A DNA stretch of 64,000 bases from Actinoallomurus soli (lineage in GTDB: Bacteria > Actinomycetota > Actinomycetes > Streptosporangiales > Streptosporangiaceae), in contig NZ_JAMXMV010000011.1 of assembly GCF_024055715.1 (NCBI RefSeq), positions 186,001 through 250,000 of the forward strand, in the 5' to 3' direction. The notes under the pieces were generated by a model, which was not told the DNA's origin, did no database searches, and saw only the letters and a list, made by a program, of their open reading frames with translations. This document shows, piece by piece, positions 57,001 to 63,000 of this stretch (position 1 is its first letter; each line of letters begins with the position of its first letter). The translations under genes and the position numbers were made by a program.

Positions 57001-60000
57001 GTTGCCGGTCGTGTGGCCCGTGGCCCTCGGCACCACCACGTTCAGGCCCACGCGGCCGCCCGAGAGCGACTCGGAGTTCGCGGTCGTATACGGCGCCGCC
57101 ACGCTGATCCCCAGACCGAAGTCGTCGGCCTGCAGAGGGATCGGCGCCAGGTCGAACTCGACGCTCGGCACCGTCCACTTGGTCGAGTTGGAGATGCTGT
57201 GGCCGCTGCTCATGCCACGGATTCCGGTGCGGACGTTCTCGACGTGGACCTTGTTGCTCGTCGCGCCGACCCGGCGTGCCTGCGGCAGCCGGTCGGCGTG
57301 GAGCCGTACGACTGCCAGCACCTTGCCGCGCTTGTCGTGCAGCGTGAACGAATAGCCGCGCCTCCGGTCGTTGATCGCCTTGTCGAGGTGGGTGTTCAGG
57401 TTCCACAGCTTCTGCAGCAGCTCCGCGCGGGGCACACTGCCGATCTTCAGCCGCAGCCCCTGGGAGGCCAGCACGCCGACGACCTCGTCGAACAGCTTCG
57501 GCAGGTTCGTCAGGCCCGAGGCGTAGAAGTGCGGTGGCAGTTTGGTGGACTTCACGCCCGCACCGGTCGCGGTCACCAGGTCGGCCGACGGCGCCTTCAG
57601 GTACGGCTCGGGCATCCACAGCAGCAGCTTCTCGGTGCCCGGGTCCTGGATCCGGAACGGCCGGATGTGCTCCCAGTCCTGTGCCATCCCCTCCTTCGGG
57701 TTGGCCCGGATCTTGAGCGCGATGTTCGGCGTGTACGCCACCAGGCTCGACTCGATTCGGGCGTCCTCGACGTGGCCGCCCTCGGCGTCGGCGATGTGGC
57801 TCGTGCTGCGGTTCGACTGGTTGGCGGTGCCCGACACCCCGACGCCGACCTTGACGACCTGCAGCACGAGGTACGGCGCCGCGCCGATCCCGAACGTCAG
57901 CGACAGCGCGCCCCGCGTCGCCCCCGTCTGGCCGGCGTGGGTCTCGACGTGCGCGCCCGTCGCGTACGCGGCGTTGATCGTCTCGTAGCCGACGTTCTCG
58001 CCCTCGGGCGCGGGCCGGGTCGAGGGGCGGACCGTGGAGCCCGCCATGTTGTCGACGGTGTACGGATCCGTGGGGTCGAACGTCACCAGCAGCTCGACGT
58101 CCCCGAACGGCACCATCAGGCCGCTGGTGTTGGCGTCGTCACCGCTGTCGCCGAGCGTGTAGGTGAAGTTGCTGACCAGCCGCTGCACCAGCCCCGCCAT
58201 GTCCCGCTCGGACGGGGCGAACCCGGCGGCGGTCAGGGCGCGGCGGACCGCGGTCAGCACCTGCCCCATGTACGGCAGACCCACCCGCGGCACCCCGATG
58301 GACCGGGCCGCCGGATCCACCATCACCGGCCGCATCACCGCCCGCTCCGGCGGGGCGGGCGGCGTACCGTGCCCCTCGGCCGCCGTGCGGGTCAGCACGG
58401 AGTGGATCGGCGTGCTCGCGGGCTCGCCCGGCAGGTGCATCCGGAACCGCCCGACGTAGTCCCCGTCCCGCGAGGAGGACGCCGGCCCCGTGATCGCGTC
58501 CTTGCCGCTGCCGATGGCGGTCAGGGTGCCCTCGGCCGGGTCGAGGCGCACGCCGCGCGGCGCGGCCAGCACCGGCCCGCCGCTCAGGTCCGCCAAGGAC
58601 GTGGCGGCCTCCCCGGACCCGGGCATCAGCAGGAACGGCTGATGACCCGCGGCGCGGGCGGTCAGCAGCCCCATCAGCGTGGCCGGCTCGATCGGCCGGT
58701 CACCGGCCATCAGCGTGCCGTTCTCCACCCGCCCCAGAACGAACACCGTCTGCGGCGGCACCAGGTCGCCGAGCAGCGCGACCGTCGCCTCGTCGAAGGC
58801 CACGTCCCCGCGCGCCCCGGGCAGCCAGAGCGCCACCGGGCGGTCGTCCACCACACCCACCCGCGTCTGCCCGAGCAGCTCTTCCAGGGACAGCGGCTCC
58901 GGCGCGTCGTCCTCGGACTCCTCCGACTCGGGCTCCGAGCCGCTCTCCTCATCGGTGGTGTCGCCCTGCTGGTCGGCCCACCGGACACGTTTGGCGGGAG
59001 CGGGCGGCGCGACCTCCCGGTGCTCGCCGGTAACGCTCTCGGCCTCGTCCTCGGAGGACTCGGAGGACTCGGAGGAGGACTCCTCCTCCGGCTCTTCCTC
59101 GGAGAGCTCCTCGACCGGGCCTCGTGCCACCGTCACCGGCATGGGGTTGCTGCTCGACGCCCCCGACATCCCGGTCAGGCCCGGGATGCTCCCCGCGGCG
59201 TCCGAGCCGCCGCGCAGCCGGGGCATCTTCGCCAGGTCCTTGTCGAAGGCGATCCAGTGCGCGAGGTCGTTCGCCAGGCCCCTCGGGTCCGTCGGACCGG
59301 GCGGCAGCTCGGGATCGCGCAGCGCCTCCTCGACCCGGGCACGATCCACCGGGCCGCCCCGGTAGCCGAGGGTCCGCAGGACCGCGTTGACCTCGATGAC
59401 GTGGAAGTCCGACACCTCGGTCCGCTGCCGCAGACTCCGGTACGGCGCCGAAAGCCGGGCATCACCATCGGTGCGAGGCCGCGAGACGATGAGCGTGTGC
59501 CGGCCGTCGTCCAGCGGCGCCAGGCCGATACGGGAACGCGCCTCCCGCGGGGCGGCCGCCCCGGCCAGCAGAACGCGATACCTGATCTCACCTGCCGGAT
59601 TCGCGACCACCGACACGGCCCCGGTGCGGGAGGGACCGGTGAACCAGATCCACGTGCCGGGCGGCAGGTCGTCCGGAAGCCGGTCGACCTCCTCGACCAC
59701 CCTGTCGGGACTCTCCTCGAGCGCCCGCAGGACGTCTTCCTCAAGGGTCCGGACGCCGGCCCCGGACAGGAACCGGACCGCGGCGCCCAGGCCGCCGCCC
59801 ACGATGTCCTCGACGGTCACGGGCCGGTCCGGTGTGCCATGGGTGAGCCAGAAGATCTCGGTGAAGTCCGCCAGCGGACCCACCGGCGTCCAGCCCTGCA
59901 CCTCCGCGTCCGACGGCCCGATCCCGTGGTGACCTTGCTCGTCCTGGAAGACGTGCGCGTCGTCCGGTAGGTCGCCGCGCCGCGCGGTGTCCAGGCTCAC

Positions 60001-63000
60001 GATGGGCGGCCGGGGCGTGTCCGTGAGCTCGGCGATGCGCGCGCTGCGCTCGACGAGCCGGTCCTCGAACGCGAGGAGGGCCTGGTCGAGCGTGGGCCGC
60101 GACTGGACCTGCGTGCGCCGCGCGACCTGCCCGGCCAGGTCGGCGCCGAGGTGGTCCACCACTGCGGCGAGCGCCAGGTCGCGCACCTGGGCGAAGGACC
60201 TGGTCTGCGGTCGCGCCCCGTCCAGCCCGGCGGGCGGGGCGAGCAGCAGGCCGTCTAGGCCGAGGTCCAGGGAGTACAGCCGCCCGCCACTCGGGGGTCG
60301 CACCGGGAGGCTGGACACGGCCTCGAACCACCGGATCTCGCCCTCGTCGGCGACCACGGTGAACCGTTCGGCGGTGCCGTCCGCGTGAGTCACGACCGCA
60401 AGAGAGACCGCGCCGTCCCCGGCCGCCGACAGCGTGTCGTGCAGCCCCTGGACCGCCTGCTCGATCGACGGCGCCTCCCGCCGCCGATACGCCAGATCCA
60501 CCCGCCGCTCGTCCAGGGCCGACTCCGACGCGGTGAGGAGGTCCGTGGCCTCCTGGACATCGGCAGCCGTCCACGGCGCCGCTTCGCCGGTTCCGGTGTC
60601 GCCGGTGGCGCGCAGGTCGGTGAGGAGGGTCTCCGTCTCCCGGATCGCGCGACGCACGTCATCCAGGCGCGGCGTCAGGTAGGCCGTCGACTCCTCGTAG
60701 CGCTCGAGCCGCGCCCGCTGCTCGGTCTGCGCGGTCTCCAGGTCCAGGATTCGCCGTTCCAGGCCGTCCACTGCGGTCCGGTCCGGGGACAGGTCCAGGA
60801 TGAGCCGCGTCCGCTGCGTGTACAGGTCGTCGAGGGCGCGCCGGAGGTCGTCGAGCTCTCGCTGGGCCCGGCTCGTCTGGGCGGCGGCCGCGGCGTGCTC
60901 CGCCTCGATCCGAAGGACGATCTCCCGCCACGCGGCGGCGGCCTGGACGGTGCGGCCGAACAGGCCGGGCAGCGCCTCGTGCGCCGCGCCCAACCGGTCG
61001 AGGCGCTCGGCGATCTCGGCCAGGACCGCCTGCTCGAAGGTCCGCTGCTGCGACCAGGAGGTGCGGTAAAGCCGGGCGAGGTCGATCGGGTCGAGCCCGT
61101 GGTCGGCGGCGAGCCGCCGGGTCTCCTCGCTCCACAGCCCAGCACGTGACGCGTCGTCAGGGGTCACCGTGAGGTCGTCGAAGGCGGTGGGGTCGAAGGC
61201 GTAGATCCGGCCGCTGGGGTCGGCCCAGTGGCTGCGCACCGTGCCGTCCGGCCGGGTGACGTCCAGCCGGACGTGCGTGCTCAGCTCGCGCGCGACGTCA
61301 CGCGCCAGGTAGAGCGGGTCGAGCGCGAGCAGCGCCGCCTCCGGCGGCAGCTCGGCAGGGGCACCGAGGGGATTGTCCGGGCGGAGCCCGTGGACCCGGT
61401 TGACCTCGTTGATGATCGCGGTGATCTCGTCGTCGAGGGACCCGGTCAGACCGTCGAACAGCCGGGCGTCCGGCCGGGCGCGCCGCGCGTCGTAGACGCC
61501 GGGATCGGCCGGCGACGGCAGGTACGGGTCCTCCACGCGGGCGGCGGCCAGGTCGGCGCGGATCGTCCGCGCGGCCCAGTCCAGGATCGCCCGGTACTCC
61601 AGCACCCGCGTGTTCGCGCCGTGGGTGAGCACGACCGGGCCATGAGCGCCACCCTGCTCCCGGATGTGCTCCACCAGAGCGTGGTGCGCCCTGGAGGCGT
61701 CGTATTTCGGGCGCGGGCCGGGCTGGGGATGGGTGGGGTCCGGGCGGTACACGGCCGCGCCGGCCAGCAGCGGGGCCAGGTCGAAACGCGGGGCGCTACC
61801 CAGCGCCGCCCAGGCCGTCGGGTCCACCCGATCGCGCAGCGCCTGCCGGGCCTGCTGCTCGTTGGCGGCCAGCTCCGCGAGCAGCTCCTCGTACTGCGCC
61901 TCGAACATCTCCACGTAGACGTCACCGGTGACCGGGTCGCTGCGGACCGGCGCGCCGACGGGCTTGGCCTTGTTGGGGCGGAGGAGGTGGTGGCGCGTCT
62001 TCTGCGCCTCGAGCCAGAACTGCCCGCGCAGGCGTACCAGCAGCGTCGAGCCGTACTCCTTGACGTCCTGCTCACGCCGGTAGTTCTCGGTACCGGCACT
62101 GCTCTGGTTCGCCGACGTGACCCGGCTGTCCCCGTGACTCACCGTCCAGGAGTGGTCCGGGCGGTGCGGCGGCGCCTCGGTGCCCGGCGGCGCGGGGGGC
62201 TGCGGGTTGATCGTGTCGGTGCCGTTGACGGCGTACTCGGCGGTGCCGCGCATCTGGTCGCTGCTGTTGCTGGCGGTGGTGCCGCTCTGGTGCTTGATGT
62301 AGCGGCCCACGCCGGTGCCGTCCACCATCCGCATGATCACCTGCGCGTCGAACAGCTCGGCTCGCAGCGTCACCTGTGCGCGCAGGTCGGAGTCGCCGGC
62401 CCGGAACAGGTTGGAGGGCAGCCGGTACCCGTCGGTTCCGATGGCCTCGAGCAGGTGGTTGATCAGGTGCGACCGCGACAGCAGGAACGGCAGTGACTGG
62501 AAGGACCGAACGCCCGGGTCGCCCGCCTGGGCCCCGAGCGCCTTCTCGTACCAGCGCGGCCCCAGCAGCTGGTCCAGCAGCTTCCGCGCGGCGGGCAGCA
62601 GGCCGTCCGCGGTCACGCCGACGACGGCCAGGTTGCGGTTCAGCTTCGGCAGCGGGAGCAGGTTCCGCAACTGCTCCGGGCCGTGCAGGGTGCCCGCCTC
62701 GGCGAGGGCGTGCGGGATCTGCAGGTCCAGTAGTCCGTCGACGGTCGTCCGGGAGGTCGCGTCGTGGTTCGTCCACGTCTCGAACCGGCTGAGGAGCAGG
62801 TTGTTCAGGGGACGGCCGGACATGTCGAGCCGGTCGATCTCCACGATCAGCCGCATGGGGACCCGTACGGCGTAGTGGTTCGCCCAGTCGTACCCGGTCA
62901 TCTCACTGACCGCGTTCTCCGCCCGGGTCGTGCTCCGGTGGTGCCCTTCGCCCGTCTTGAGGTCGACCGGGCCGCTGGCGTTGGTACCGCCGGCCGTGAA

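Noticed and set aside
53305-59970. 2,221-codon open frame on the plus strand
   Set aside because: It lies entirely opposite the giant gene. Its translation is low-complexity (Arg/Val/Gly/Leu-rich) with no domain, as expected for antisense frames in GC-rich DNA.
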